Shown: positions 10,562 through 20,036, counted from the first letter of the stretch. The stretch is DNA of 64,000 bases from Pararhizobium sp. IMCC3301 (GCF_030758315.1 NZ_CP132336.1:2261001-2325000), one strand, 5' to 3'. Notes: a model not told the origin generated them from the sequence alone. Made by a program: numbers and translations.

Positions 10562-11672
10562 GCGGGGAATCCCCGCAGCAGCGGCGCTTCGCACAGCCTG
10601 GTTCTGCCTCGGCGGGCTGGCTGCCGTCTTTGCCGGCCCGGCCGCGGCAGAACCTCTGCCGTGGTCTGTGGCCGGCGGCACCGCCATTACGATTGAAGCC
10701 AAACCGATCGAGCAATTCATCGTCGGCAATGAAAAAGTCAATTTCGGTGCTTTGCAGTTCCGGGGCGGCTTCGCCTTATTGGGGTCCGACGGCTTTGGTG
10801 CCTTCTCCGGGCTTGCGGTCAGCGCCGATGGCGGCGGCCTGCTTGCTGTCAGCGATACCGGCCGCTGGTTCAGTGCCGGGATCACGCGGGACAGGGGACG
10901 TATTACCGGGCTCACCGACACAACAACAGGGCCCATCCGCAACCAGGAAGGCGCCCCGCTCAATCAGGGCCGCAAATGGTATGCCGACGCGGAGGGTCTC
11001 ACCTTGTCGGGCGGCAAGGCAATTGTCTCATTTGAGCGTCAGAAGGGAAAATTGCGCTCGTTTGATCTTGCAGATCAGGGGTTCCTGGCACGGGGTCAGA
11101 TTCTGACTGAGAGCAATGTATTGAACCGGATCAAGGGAAATCGCGGCATTGAAGCCGTTGCAATTCCGCCGGAGGGCTCGGCTTTTGCCGGGTCTGTGGT
11201 CGCCATCGGCGAGCGGATTCTGTCAGGCGGCAATCATTCCGGCTGGATTTTGAATGGCGGCACATCACTGCGCTTCAAAATCCGCCGGCGCGGCGATTTT
11301 GATATCACCGCTGCGGATTTTCTGCCGAATGGCGATCTGCTGCTGCTCGAACGCCGGTTTTCCCTGATTCTCGGCAGTGCAGTGCGGATCCGCCGGATCG
11401 CTGCCGCCGATATCAATCCCGAACAACTGGCAGCAGGCATCGTTCTGGATGGCCTTGATCTGATGACCGCCGATCTGACCCATCAGATTGACAATATGGA
11501 AGGCATGGCTGTGCGTATCGATCCTGATGGCACGCCGGTTATTCTGCTGATATCTGACGATAATATGAATTTCTTCCAGCGCACTTTGTTGCTGGAATTT
11601 GCTCTGCGCCCGGAAGAATTCGGCGTTACGCCGCGGCCTCGCCCGGCTTCGGCGAACCAGCCTCGCGGATAA
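10518..11672 (+). CDS. Exported esterase-like phytase-family protein
   Basis: A 384-aa protein with an N-terminal signal region ([21 protein letters not shown], residues about 24-44) and a beta-propeller-like body matching the 'esterase-like activity of phytase' family: [64 protein letters not shown] and [13 protein letters not shown]. The natural substrate is unknown. The frame starts within the end of cobT (44-bp overlap), with alternative ATGs at 10527 and 10533. The 3' end overlaps the convergent transporter gene by 47 bp. Confidence 0.8.
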   Translation: MTKMQMRAVQKTAGRRGIPAAAALRTAWFCLGGLAAVFAGPAAAEPLPWSVAGGTAITIEAKPIEQFIVGNEKVNFGALQFRGGFALLGSDGFGAFSGLAVSADGGGLLAVSDTGRWFSAGITRDRGRITGLTDTTTGPIRNQEGAPLNQGRKWYADAEGLTLSGGKAIVSFERQKGKLRSFDLADQGFLARGQILTESNVLNRIKGNRGIEAVAIPPEGSAFAGSVVAIGERILSGGNHSGWILNGGTSLRFKIRRRGDFDITAADFLPNGDLLLLERRFSLILGSAVRIRRIAAADINPEQLAAGIVLDGLDLMTADLTHQIDNMEGMAVRIDPDGTPVILLISDDNMNFFQRTLLLEFALRPEEFGVTPRPRPASANQPRG

Positions 11673-12285
11673 AGCCCGTCAACAGGCGATACGGTACCAG
11701 CAGGAACGCGACAGCCAGCACCTTGACTGCCAGATCGCCCAGCGCCCACGACATCCAGCGCGGTGCCTCGACACCGAAAGCAAACAAGGGTGCGGTCTCG
11801 ATAGCAAATCCGTCATTGGGTCCAAGGACCGACAGCCCTGCGGCAAATGCCAGAGTGAAAAACAATGCCGTATCGACCACCGACGCAGTGACCGAAGACA
11901 CCACCGGCGCCTTCCACCATACACTGCTGAAACGCAGACGATTGAACAAAGACACATCGAGCAGCTGCGCAATCAGAAACGCGGATCCAGATGCGATGGC
12001 AATGCGCGGCGTGGCAAGCCACAGCGACAGGAGAACGGCCAGTGCAAAGCCACTCAGCACCACGACTCGTGCCCGGCTTGCTCCAAACCGGCGGTTGGTA
12101 AGATCCGTCACCAGAAACGCCAATGGATAGCTAAACGCCCCCCAGGTAAACAGATCTGCCAGGCTAAATCCGGCGACAACCAGATCAACTGGAAACTGCA
12201 CCAGATAATTGGAGGCCAGCACCACGCCGACCATGGCGGCGATGGCCACAAGAAGCTTGGGCTGGAAAAGGGATGAGGCGTTCAT
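11626..12285 (-). CDS. Queuosine-precursor transporter (YhhQ/VUT family)
   Basis: An inner-membrane protein of 219 aa with about six hydrophobic segments (LLVAIAAMVGVVLASNYLV, VVVLSGFALAVLLSLWLA, VLAVAFLLVPYRLL and others). The signature FPYPLAFLVTDLTNRRFG-like stretch (here FSYPLAFLVTDLTNRRFG) and the SGSAFLIAQLLDV segment identify the VUT/DUF165 family, whose E. coli member imports preQ0/preQ1 for queuosine tRNA modification. The start at 12285 gives MNASSLFQPK; the frame extends to 12336 without support. Its 3' end overlaps the phytase-like gene by 47 bp on the other strand. Confidence 0.88.
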   Translation of the reverse strand: MNASSLFQPKLLVAIAAMVGVVLASNYLVQFPVDLVVAGFSLADLFTWGAFSYPLAFLVTDLTNRRFGASRARVVVLSGFALAVLLSLWLATPRIAIASGSAFLIAQLLDVSLFNRLRFSSVWWKAPVVSSVTASVVDTALFFTLAFAAGLSVLGPNDGFAIETAPLFAFGVEAPRWMSWALGDLAVKVLAVAFLLVPYRLLTGFIREAGSPKPGEAAA

Positions 12286-12311
12286 GACGGCAATCTCACT
12301 GAAAACAGGAC

Positions 12312-12349
12312 AACACAAAAACGCGCTGCATCGCAAGATGAAGCGCGTT
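12312..12349 (-). terminator. Rho-independent terminator of rpmB
   Basis: Read leftward, AACGCGCT and AGCGCGTT (12342-12349 with 12320-12327) form an 8-bp stem. It continues into GATG/CATC closing a GCAA tetraloop (12333-12336), and is followed on the minus strand by TTTTTGTGTTG. A second perfect hairpin, GCAATCC/GGATTGC (12364-12383), lies between it and the rpmB stop. Confidence 0.85.
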
Positions 12350-12391
12350 CGGTCAAAACATCAGCAATCCGGACGCGGATTGCTCGTATGA

Positions 12392-12682
12392 TCAAGCAGC
12401 AGCGGGCTGTTTTTTGGCAACCAGCTTTTTGACCCGGAGCGCTTCCGATGACAGATCTTCATCCTTGGCCTTTGCCAGAAATGCGTCGAGGCCACCGCGA
12501 TGCTCTACTGTGCGCAGCGCAGAAGCGGAAACCCGCAATTTGATCTGTTGACCAAGAACTTCACTTGTTAGGGAAACATCACACAGATTCGGCAAAAAAC
12601 GCCGCCGCGAACGATTCTTCGCATGGCTTACATTGTTTCCTGTCAGAACCGCTTTACCGGTCAAGTCGCAGCGTCGTGCCAT
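12392..12682 (-). CDS. rpmB: 50S ribosomal protein L28
   Basis: Large-subunit ribosomal protein of 96 aa. It has the L28 opening [20 protein letters not shown], the basic [12 protein letters not shown] segment and [19 protein letters not shown]. The C-terminal extension is rich in Lys and Ala, as in other alphaproteobacteria. It is a single-gene leftward unit followed by a clear terminator. The neighbouring transcript on the right (helicase) is divergent and about 1 kb away. Confidence 0.97.
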   Translation of the reverse strand: MARRCDLTGKAVLTGNNVSHAKNRSRRRFLPNLCDVSLTSEVLGQQIKLRVSASALRTVEHRGGLDAFLAKAKDEDLSSEALRVKKLVAKKQPAAA

Positions 12683-13687
12683 GGCACAAACCTTTCGAAA
12701 ATTTTGTTCGACAATCCACCCTGTGTGGCTGAAAACCGGTTCGGACGCTGGCCATTAGCAACTGCCAATGGGAGGCCGGAAAGGCCTCAACACCGTGCAC
12801 CCGAATGCATAGGGAGGTAATTCGCAGCGGTCATAGGGCAGAAAGCAGCCATGCGTCAAGGTTTTCCTTGATCATCGAAAGATTCTGTTGCCTGTCCCGC
12901 CACATGTCGGCGCCAGTAGCCTTGGCAGTAGTGGTGGCAGTGGTGGTAGCAGCAGCGAAATCACCGCTGCAGCGAACACACGGCCAAGGCCTGTTCTGTT
13001 TTGGAACAGAAACCTTAACAAAGCGGAGAAACTGTGCGTCCGCCGGCAGGATGCTGATCGGTGGCCTTGCATATCATGTAGCTGGGCTTCTCCGAAACGC
13101 ATTATCTTGTAAGAACAAACCAGCAACTCAGGACAGTCACTGATTCGTCGCCTGTCTGTTCCTCATTCGATCCATTGGTTAATAATACTGCAGGCCACTT
13201 TGAAAAGTGCCATATCTCCCGGCGATTCAGCTGTCCCGTTTTGAACCAAAATCGTAAATGCCGCGGCTGCGCACGCACTGCGAAAAAATCCGCTTCCACG
13301 GTGTTTAGTGTTTGGATACCGTGAGAACCACAACTGATTGTGGTGAACAAAAGAAGAACAACAAATAAACAGCGATTCGGGCACGGTTTGTTCCGCTATG
13401 GTTCCACACCTTAATTCAGCATGGAAACGTAGCGGCCCTCCGGTCGCAGTAAATTGCGCCGCGGAGTTTGCCCGGCACGCCGATCGCGATTCAGCATAAA
13501 ACAGTGACAGGACTGGCAATCAGGAATAGCCGGTGCTATCAACCGGCCCGACGCTGCACATTGTCGCAGCCAGTAACCTACAATCCGGCTGAACGCGCTG
13601 TCATTGTCTGATCGATAATGTGGTCTGATCGATAATGTAGTCTGATCGAAATTGTGCGTTTGGCCCGCCTGAAAGAAAGCGGCGCGC
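12683..13687. other. 1-kb intergenic region between rpmB and the helicase gene
   Basis: No convincing gene was found on either strand. It should hold the rpmB promoter at its left end and the helicase promoter at its right. Visible structure: a hairpin CTGTTC/GAACAG at 12991-13009 flanked by AAGG/CCTT, a hairpin ACCACAA/TTGTGGT near 13327-13344, and three 17-bp repeats at 13606-13656. Short frames with Val/Ala or Gly/Ser runs near 12890-13110 look like composition artefacts. Related genomes, as I recall them, often carry a DUF3108 gene here; I cannot find a remnant of it. Confidence 0.5.
13606..13656. repeat. Three tandem 17-bp repeats upstream of the helicase gene
   Basis: GTCTGATCGATAATGTR is present at 13606-13622 and 13623-13639, with a diverged third copy (GTCTGATCGAAATTGTG) at 13640-13656. 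The array ends 31 bp before the GTG start and contains a TGATCGAT core, so it may be a regulator-binding array or a recent slippage expansion in the leader. Confidence 0.85.
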
Positions 13688-16600
13688 GTGGCCCTTAATG
13701 ATGCCCTCTCCACCGGTTCGGCTAAACCTGAAACACCGACGCGCATGCACAACCGCAATGTAACTGCGGTTCTTGGCCCCACCAATACCGGAAAAACCTA
13801 TCTGGCAATTGAGCGCATGCTCGGCCATGAGAGCGGTATTATCGGCCTGCCCCTGCGTCTTCTCGCCCGTGAAGTCTTTAATAAACTGGTTGTCCGCGCC
13901 GGGGCGGAGAATGTCGCGCTGGTGACGGGTGAAGAGAAAATTGTTCCAAAAAACGCGCGCTATTTCGTCTGCACCGTCGAGGCGCTGCCAAATCATACCA
14001 CATGCGCCTTTGCCGCCATCGATGAAATCCAGCTGGCGTCAGATCTCGATCGCGGCCATATTTTTACCGATCGGCTACTCAATCTGCGTGGCACCCAGGA
14101 AACTCTGTTGCTGGGCGCAGAAACCATGCGCTCCATCGTTGAGCGGCTGCTTCCGGGGGCGAACATCATCACCCGGCCGCGCATGTCCGTCCTGGCCTAT
14201 ACCGGCTCAAAAAAACTGACCCGCCTGCCGAGCCGGTCAGCTATCGTCACCTTTTCCGCCCATGAGGTCTATGCCATTGCCGAACTGATTCGCCGGCAGC
14301 GCGGCGGCGCAGCCGTGGTTCTCGGCTCGCTCAGTCCGCGCACGCGCAACAAACAGGTCGAATTGTACCAGAATGGCGATGTGGATTTTCTCATCGCCAC
14401 CGACGCCATTGGAATGGGCCTCAATCTGGATGTCGATCATGTCGCCTTTGCCGCTGACAGCAAATATGATGGGTTTCAATTCCGCAAACTGAATGCAGCG
14501 GAAATCGGCCAGATTGCCGGGCGCGCCGGGCGTCATCTGCGCGACGGCACCTTTGGCGTCTCCCATGCGGTGCCGCCGTTTTCCGAAGAGCTGGTCGATG
14601 CCATCGAGAACCACCGCTTTCAGCCGGTGAAAATCCTGCAATGGCGCAATCGCCAGCTGGATTTTTCGACCATCGACAGCTTGCGCAGAAGCCTTGAAAT
14701 CACACCCGATGCACCGGGCCTGACCCGCGCACCGCCGACGGAGGACTGGGAGGCGCTCGACCGCCTCTCACGCGACCCGGAAGTGACCGCTCTGGTAACC
14801 CGCCCCGACCGTGTCGAACTGTTGTGGAATGCCTGCCGCATTCCCGATTATCTGAACATATCGCCCGTCCAGCATTCAGACCTGATCAATCATATTTTCG
14901 GTTTTCTTGCCCGTGACGGAAAAATAGATGAAAACTGGTTTGGCAAACAGGTCGAACGGGCCGATAAACCCGTCGGTGATATTGATACGCTGGCTGGCCG
15001 CATCGCCGAGATCCGTACATGGACCTTTGTTGCCAACCGTGCCGACTGGCTGGAAGACGCCTGGACCTGGCAGGAAGCAACCCGAGCAGTGGAAGACCGT
15101 CTGTCGGACGCTCTCCACGATCAACTGACCCAACGATTTGTCGACCGCCGCACCAGTGTGCTGATGCGGCAACTGAAAGAGAAGACTATGCTTGATGCAG
15201 AGATTACATCCACCGGTGACGTGCTGGTCGAAGGCCATCATGTCGGCCAGTTGTCCGGCTTCCGGTTCCAGGCCGATCCATCGGCAGAAGGCGTTGATGC
15301 CAAGGCTGTGCGCGCGGCTGCCGACAAGTCTCTGGCAGAGGCGATCAGCAAGAAAGCCGTCAAGGCGTCGCAAAGCCCGAATGAGGATTTCACTCTGACG
15401 GCGGACGGGTCTATTCGCTGGCGCGGCGAGGTCATTGCCAAAGCCATTGCGACCGAGCAGATGCTGCATCCACGCACCCTGTTGCTGGCGGATGAACAAC
15501 TCAACGGTGCCCCCCGCGACCAGATACAGGCACGGCTCGATCTGTGGCTGGACAGCCATATCAAAACACTGCTGAAGCCATTATTCGATCTCACGGACGC
15601 TGAAAACCTGTCCGGCACGGCGCGCGGCGTGGCATTCCGCCTGTCGGAACATCACGGCATTATGGCGCGGTCCGCCATTGCCGACGAAATCAAGGCGCTG
15701 GATCAGGAAACCAGAGCCGGACTGCGCCAGCTTGGCGTGCGATTCGGGGCATTTCATATCTTCGTGCCGCAATTGCTCAAACCGGCGCCGAGTAAATTGC
15801 TGGTTGATCTGTTTGCGCTTCACAAGGGTGAGGTTGATCTGCCAGGCCGGGAGGAAATTCCTGCTTTGTCAGCCGCCGGGCGTACGTCGGTTCCGGTCGA
15901 ACCGAGCTATCTGCCGGAACTCTACCGCCTCGTCGGCTTCAAGATCTGCGGCAAGCGGGCAGTACGGATTGATATTCTGGAACGGCTGGCCGATCTGATC
16001 CGGCCCCTGATGGCCTGGAAACCCGGCGGAGCGGGCGAAAAGCCTCAAGGTGCGCTGGACGGTCCGGGCTTCACCATCACTGTCGGCATGACTTCCCTGC
16101 TCGGCTGTGCCGGCGAGGATTTCAGCGAAGTGCTGAAATCTCTTGGCTATCGCATGGAACGCCGCGAAGCAGAGCAGGCCCCGATACCGCAACCTCAATC
16201 TGAATCAGCTGCGGAACCGGGCGAAGCGGACAGCGCCGAGGCTGGCCAGACAGCGCCTGGTGCTGCGTCCAGCGCTGAAAACGGCCAACCCGCTGAGCCA
16301 GAAACATTAGCGCCAGAAATATTAGCGTCAGAAACAACAATTGCAGAAACAGCAGTTGCGCAAACAGCTCAACCGGACACTGCTCCCGCTCATGCTGCCC
16401 CGTCAGACATCGCGCCTTCTGATGTTGTGCCTTCTGATGTTGCGCCTGCAGAAGCCGCTGACGCCAGCGCGGCCACCACCACCCCGACTTCCGCTGACGA
16501 TGCGGTGTCGGCAACCGAACCTGCCAGTCCTGCTGTTTCCAGTCCTTCTGATGCCAGTCCTTTTGTTGCCAGTTCTGACGCCAGCCCTGCTGAGAACGCT

Positions 16601-16954
16601 CCTGCAGCAGATGCTGATGAGGCCCGTTTTATCGAAGTGTGGCGTCCCAAACCGCGGTTTCACAATGACCGCAGCGCAGGCAAACGCGACGGCAGGCAAT
16701 CTCAACGCCAAAGATCCGGCCAGAAGCAGGATGCCAGCCCCGGAGGCGACAGGTCTGGCCAAAATCAGGGCCAAAATCAAGACCACAATAGAAGCCGAAA
16801 ATCGGATCACAAATCGGATCAGAAACCTGGCCATAAATCCACCCGCAAACCCGGTCCGGGCGGCCGGCCGCCAAGGCCGGAAAAAAAGATCGACCCGGAT
16901 TCACCATTTGCGGCTCTGGCCGCCCTCAAACAGACTCTTCGAAAGAAGGATTAG
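13688..16954 (+). CDS. Suv3-like DEAD/DExH RNA helicase with long disordered C-terminal tail
   Basis: A 1088-aa protein related to the mitochondrial RNA helicase SUV3. Walker A is GPTNTGKT (30-37), motif II is DEIQ (111-114), and the second RecA domain holds VLGSLSPRTRNKQVELY, FLIATDAIGMGLNLDVDHV and the arginine-finger motif QIAGRAGRH. A middle region without familiar motifs follows to about residue 830. From about 840 the chain is low-complexity (Ala/Pro/Ser/Glu, repeated PSDV/ASP units), then strongly basic with repeated KSDHKSDQK-type units, a likely RNA-binding tail. The GTG at 13688 is taken; an ATG at 13745 is an alternative. The S4 RNA-binding gene starts 40 bp downstream, suggesting a joint RNA-related role. 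Confidence 0.88.
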   Translation: MALNDALSTGSAKPETPTRMHNRNVTAVLGPTNTGKTYLAIERMLGHESGIIGLPLRLLAREVFNKLVVRAGAENVALVTGEEKIVPKNARYFVCTVEALPNHTTCAFAAIDEIQLASDLDRGHIFTDRLLNLRGTQETLLLGAETMRSIVERLLPGANIITRPRMSVLAYTGSKKLTRLPSRSAIVTFSAHEVYAIAELIRRQRGGAAVVLGSLSPRTRNKQVELYQNGDVDFLIATDAIGMGLNLDVDHVAFAADSKYDGFQFRKLNAAEIGQIAGRAGRHLRDGTFGVSHAVPPFSEELVDAIENHRFQPVKILQWRNRQLDFSTIDSLRRSLEITPDAPGLTRAPPTEDWEALDRLSRDPEVTALVTRPDRVELLWNACRIPDYLNISPVQHSDLINHIFGFLARDGKIDENWFGKQVERADKPVGDIDTLAGRIAEIRTWTFVANRADWLEDAWTWQEATRAVEDRLSDALHDQLTQRFVDRRTSVLMRQLKEKTMLDAEITSTGDVLVEGHHVGQLSGFRFQADPSAEGVDAKAVRAAADKSLAEAISKKAVKASQSPNEDFTLTADGSIRWRGEVIAKAIATEQMLHPRTLLLADEQLNGAPRDQIQARLDLWLDSHIKTLLKPLFDLTDAENLSGTARGVAFRLSEHHGIMARSAIADEIKALDQETRAGLRQLGVRFGAFHIFVPQLLKPAPSKLLVDLFALHKGEVDLPGREEIPALSAAGRTSVPVEPSYLPELYRLVGFKICGKRAVRIDILERLADLIRPLMAWKPGGAGEKPQGALDGPGFTITVGMTSLLGCAGEDFSEVLKSLGYRMERREAEQAPIPQPQSESAAEPGEADSAEAGQTAPGAASSAENGQPAEPETLAPEILASETTIAETAVAQTAQPDTAPAHAAPSDIAPSDVVPSDVAPAEAADASAATTTPTSADDAVSATEPASPAVSSPSDASPFVASSDASPAENAPAADADEARFIEVWRPKPRFHNDRSAGKRDGRQSQRQRSGQKQDASPGGDRSGQNQGQNQDHNRSRKSDHKSDQKPGHKSTRKPGPGGRPPRPEKKIDPDSPFAALAALKQTLRKKD

Positions 16955-16994
16955 GCTACGTTGATGTCGACTTATCAAATGAACTGATCTTGTC

Positions 16995-17381
16995 GTGTCA
17001 GAGGACGACCAACAGCGGCTCGACAAATGGCTCTGGTTCACCCGCACAGTGAAAACCCGGAGCCTGGCACAGAAGCTCGTGAAGGGCGGGCATATTCGCG
17101 TCAACCGCGAGCGCACTACATCGCCGAGTTTTGTCCTAAAACCGGAAGATGTGCTCACCATCGCCTTGCCAAAACGGATCAGGATACTTAAATTTGTCAA
17201 AGCTGGCACACGGCGCGGCCCGGCAGTCGAAGCTGCAACTCTCTACCAGGATTTGACGCCGCCGCCTGTCCCCATGACAGCAGAAGAAAGGGCCCGCAAG
17301 GGGCCAGCTCCGGCTCCAGACAAACGTCCCGACAAGCGTGCCCGTCGGGATTTGATCCGTCTGAAGGGAACAGATGACTAA
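16995..17381 (+). CDS. S4-domain RNA-binding protein (Hsp15-like)
   Basis: A 128-aa protein with an N-terminal S4 fold (about 8-70: QRLDKWLWFTRTVKTRSLAQ, GGHIRVN, LKPEDVLTI) and a basic, Pro-rich tail. The S4 domain resembles E. coli Hsp15 (HslR), which binds stalled 50S subunits carrying peptidyl-tRNA. It starts with GTG at 16995, 40 bp after the helicase stop and probably in the same transcript. The helicase/S4/fdxA/carD order is recalled from Hyphomicrobiales. Confidence 0.9.
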   Translation: MSEDDQQRLDKWLWFTRTVKTRSLAQKLVKGGHIRVNRERTTSPSFVLKPEDVLTIALPKRIRILKFVKAGTRRGPAVEAATLYQDLTPPPVPMTAEERARKGPAPAPDKRPDKRARRDLIRLKGTDD

Positions 17382-17475
17382 AAACCGGCTGTCTGCCGCA
17401 CTGCTTTTGCTTGAGCTTTGCCGGAAAACCAGATAGCAGAATTCAAACTCGAAAGCCCGATCCAGGAGCCGACTC

Positions 17476-17814
17476 TTGACCTATATCGTTGCCGAAAACT
17501 GCATCAAATGCAAATACATGGATTGCGTTGAGGTCTGTCCGGTGGACTGCTTTTACGAGGGCGACAATATGCTAGTGATCCATCCCGATGAATGCATTGA
17601 TTGTGGTGTCTGCGAACCTGAATGTCCGGCCGAAGCGATAAAGCCCGATACTGAACCCGGGCTGGAAAAGTGGCTGCGGATCAACACCGAATATGCCGAG
17701 AAATGGCCTAACATCACCATCAAGCGGGAACCGCCGGCAGACGCCAAGGAACATGATGGCGAGGGCGGCAAATTCGAGAAATATTTCACCGAGGCACCGG
17801 GCGAAGGCGATTAA
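17476..17814 (+). CDS. fdxA: 7Fe ferredoxin FdxA
   Basis: A 112-aa two-cluster ferredoxin. Cysteines lie at 9, 12, 17, 21 and 25 ([17 protein letters not shown]) and at 40, 43, 46 and 50 ([12 protein letters not shown]), the pattern of one [3Fe-4S] and one [4Fe-4S] cluster. The C-terminal extension (about 60-112) is typical of the FdxA family and is acidic. The start is TTG at 17476 with AGGAG upstream; no ATG fits. It carries electrons in the cytoplasm; the partner enzyme is unknown. Confidence 0.95.
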   Translation: MTYIVAENCIKCKYMDCVEVCPVDCFYEGDNMLVIHPDECIDCGVCEPECPAEAIKPDTEPGLEKWLRINTEYAEKWPNITIKREPPADAKEHDGEGGKFEKYFTEAPGEGD

Positions 17815-18370
17815 AGCCCGATCCACACCGGTCTGACCGACTGACAGCCCCGAATATGTCAGCCTTCTTTACCCAATTTTTGTGCACCGCGAGAAACCAT
17901 TGATTTTTCCGGTTTTTTTTGTTATACAGAGATTGACATCAAATCTTGTCGGGCAGGTCGCCAAGCGATTTTCGAATCAACGTTCGAGTCAACGGATGAC
18001 AAAACATCATTTGAAGCTGCAATTCCGGCTGTTTATTTTCAGCTGGAAGTACCCGGTTTAGGTTTGAAATCAGCCTGGTGCGCTGGAGGACAGTGCGCAA
18101 GGCAGGTTCTATTGTGGTCACGCGGATTTAGGGACCTTTCGGCATATGAATTGGTTGACGGCACAACACAGGACACCGGGCATGGCAGCAATTGCGGCTG
18201 CCTGCACCGCGCAAACGAAAAGAATCCAGCCGCCCAACCCGGAATTAACCATCTAACAAGCAGGCAAAGCGCCAACAATTCAGACAGCTTAAACTTCTGT
18301 CTGTGTATGGTGCACAAACCCGTCCGGTCTAAGATACGTATCCGGGACCGGACTTAGGAGTGAAAAGCGT
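17815..18370. other. Intergenic region between fdxA and carD
   Basis: No gene recognised in 556 bp. A weak hairpin AAACC/GGTTT followed by eight T residues near 17893-17921 could end the fdxA transcript. The carD promoter should lie in the right half; its ribosome-binding site TAGGAG is just before the ATG at 18371. A 97-codon frame at 18064-18357 has no recognisable features and was not called. Confidence 0.5.
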
Positions 18371-18958
18371 ATGGCAGTCAAGAAAACAACCCAGCGTCAC
18401 GGTTTCAAAGTGAGCGAGTATATTGTCTATCCGGCGCATGGTGTCGGTCAGATTACTGCTATTGAAAAGCAGGAAATCGCAGGCATGGAACTGGAACTCA
18501 TTGTCATCGAATTTCTCAACGACAAGATGACCCTCCGGGTTCCGGTCGCGAAAATCGACAGTGTCGGCATGCGCAAACTGGCTGACGATGCAACCGTCAC
18601 CAAAGCGCTGACCACTGTGGAAGGCCGTGCCCGCGTCAAACGCACCATGTGGAGCCGCCGCGCCCAGGAATATGAAGCGAAAATCAATTCGGGCGATCTG
18701 ATCTCGATTTCCGAAGTCGTGCGGGACCTGTTCCGCTCTGAAAATCAGCCCGAGCAGTCCTACAGCGAGCGCCAGCTTTATGAAGCTGCTCTGGAGCGCA
18801 TGTCCCGGGAATTGTCTGCAGTCAACAAGCAGACCGAGACAGAAACCGTGCGTCTGATTGAATCCCATCTGGCAAAAAGCCCGCGCCGTGGTCCCAAGAC
18901 CACCGAAGAGGATGCTGCCGAGGATGAAACGGAGACGAAGGCTGCTGCTGCTGCATAG
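18371..18958 (+). CDS. carD: CarD-family transcriptional regulator
   Basis: A 195-aa RNA-polymerase-binding protein. The N-terminal CarD/TRCF RID domain (about 14-75: FKVSEYIVYPAHGVGQITAI, ELIVIEFLNDKMTLRVPVAK) contacts the polymerase beta subunit. The C-terminal helical domain (about 80-165, with RRAQEYEAKINSGDL) contacts promoter DNA and stabilises open complexes. The Ala/Glu-rich tail is disordered. The start follows TTAGGAGTGAAAAGCGT, and a strong terminator follows the gene, so it is its own unit. Confidence 0.95.
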   Translation: MAVKKTTQRHGFKVSEYIVYPAHGVGQITAIEKQEIAGMELELIVIEFLNDKMTLRVPVAKIDSVGMRKLADDATVTKALTTVEGRARVKRTMWSRRAQEYEAKINSGDLISISEVVRDLFRSENQPEQSYSERQLYEAALERMSRELSAVNKQTETETVRLIESHLAKSPRRGPKTTEEDAAEDETETKAAAAA

Positions 18959-18996
18959 CATGCGGGCCTGAGCCCATTCATAAACCACAAACTGCC

Positions 18997-19027
18997 AACC
19001 GGAGCTGCCCAGCAGCTCCGGTTTTTT
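18997..19027 (+). terminator. Rho-independent terminator of carD
   Basis: CCGGAGCTG (18999-19007) pairs perfectly with CAGCTCCGG (19013-19021) around a 5-nt loop, with A-T pairs extending the base, and is followed directly by TTTTTT (19022-19027). Confidence 0.93.
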
Positions 19028-19154
19028 ATGTTTTCAGAGTACACTTCCAGACTCCCGGTCACAAAAACCGGCCGCTGAGTGATCCGTTTTGTCCACATGC
19101 CCGTACTCAACCTTAGAGCACCTGCACACAGACCAACCGGCAGCGGAGATTTGT

Positions 19155-20015
19155 ATGAGTGATGATCACACGGCACGCCGAACCTTCATGCGGACAGCCA
19201 TGAAAGCGCCCTATCTGGAGCGCGACGAGGAGCACCAGCTTGCGGTCCGCTGGAAAGAGGCAGGCGATCAGGAAGCCCTGCACAAGCTGACGTCGGCGCA
19301 TATGAGGCTGGTGATTTCCTTCGCTGCCAAATTCCGCTATTACGGGCTTTCAATGAGCGATCTCATCCAGGAAGGCCATGTCGGTCTGCTGGAGGCTGCG
19401 GCAAGGTTTGATCCACAGCGCGAAGTGCGGTTCTCAACCTATGCCACCTGGTGGATCCGCGCCTCGATTCAGGACCATATTCTGCGCAATTGGTCGATTG
19501 TCCGCGGCGGCACAAGTTCGGCTCAAAAATCCCTGTTTTTCAACCTGCGCCGGCTCCGTGCCAAGCTCACCGCCGCCAATGGCGGCGTTCCGACCCATGA
19601 GACTTTCACCGAGATCGCCAATGCCATAGGCGTCTCCGTGAAGGATGTCGCGACGATGAATTCCCGTCTCTCCGGACCGGACATGTCGTTAAACGCCCCG
19701 CTCACGGAAAGCGACGGGGGAAGCGCTGACCGCCAGGATTTTCTCGTCGATGAGCGCCCCAATCAGGGTGAGACAGTGCCGGAAGCCATGGACCAGGAGC
19801 GCCGCTCCAAATGGCTGAAATCGGCAATGAGTGTCTTGTCGGAACGGGAAATGCGCATTGTCCGCGACCGCCGCCTCAGTGAAGACGGCGCAACCCTTGA
19901 ATCCCTTGGAATAACCCTTGGCATTTCCAAGGAGCGGGTCAGACAGATCGAATGCCGCGCCCTGGAAAAGCTGAAAGTTGCACTGGTCGAAAGCCAGCCC
20001 GCAGGCTTTATGTAA
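19155..20015 (+). CDS. rpoH: RNA polymerase sigma-32-type factor (RpoH)
   Basis: A 286-aa sigma-70-family factor of the heat-shock group. Region 2 is clear (HMRLVISFAAKFRYYGLSMSDLIQ, then FSTYATWWIRASIQDHILRN), followed by the RpoH-box-like segment SSAQKSLFFNLRRLR that separates RpoH from other sigmas. Region 4 ends with GISKERVRQIECRALEKLK. The ATG at 19155 with CGGAGAT upstream is chosen over an upstream ATG at 19089. Placement next to carD resembles the second rpoH copy (rpoH2) of rhizobia, but paralogue identity cannot be settled here. It is convergent with the ybbP-like gene 21 bp away. Confidence 0.93.
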   Translation: MSDDHTARRTFMRTAMKAPYLERDEEHQLAVRWKEAGDQEALHKLTSAHMRLVISFAAKFRYYGLSMSDLIQEGHVGLLEAAARFDPQREVRFSTYATWWIRASIQDHILRNWSIVRGGTSSAQKSLFFNLRRLRAKLTAANGGVPTHETFTEIANAIGVSVKDVATMNSRLSGPDMSLNAPLTESDGGSADRQDFLVDERPNQGETVPEAMDQERRSKWLKSAMSVLSEREMRIVRDRRLSEDGATLESLGITLGISKERVRQIECRALEKLKVALVESQPAGFM

Positions 20016-20036
20016 AGAGCCCGTGCCCGACCTGCC

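Noticed and set aside
12805-13143. 112-codon frame with a Val/Ala run in the rpmB-helicase gap
   Set aside because: The hydrophobic run is produced by GTGGTGGCAGTGGTGG-like low complexity; no conserved features.
14876-15559. 227-codon frame opposite the helicase gene
   Set aside because: Antisense shadow with no ribosome-binding site or recognisable domain.
18064-18357. 97-codon frame before carD
   Set aside because: Cys/Ser/Arg-rich without domain; no ribosome-binding site; overlaps the expected carD promoter.
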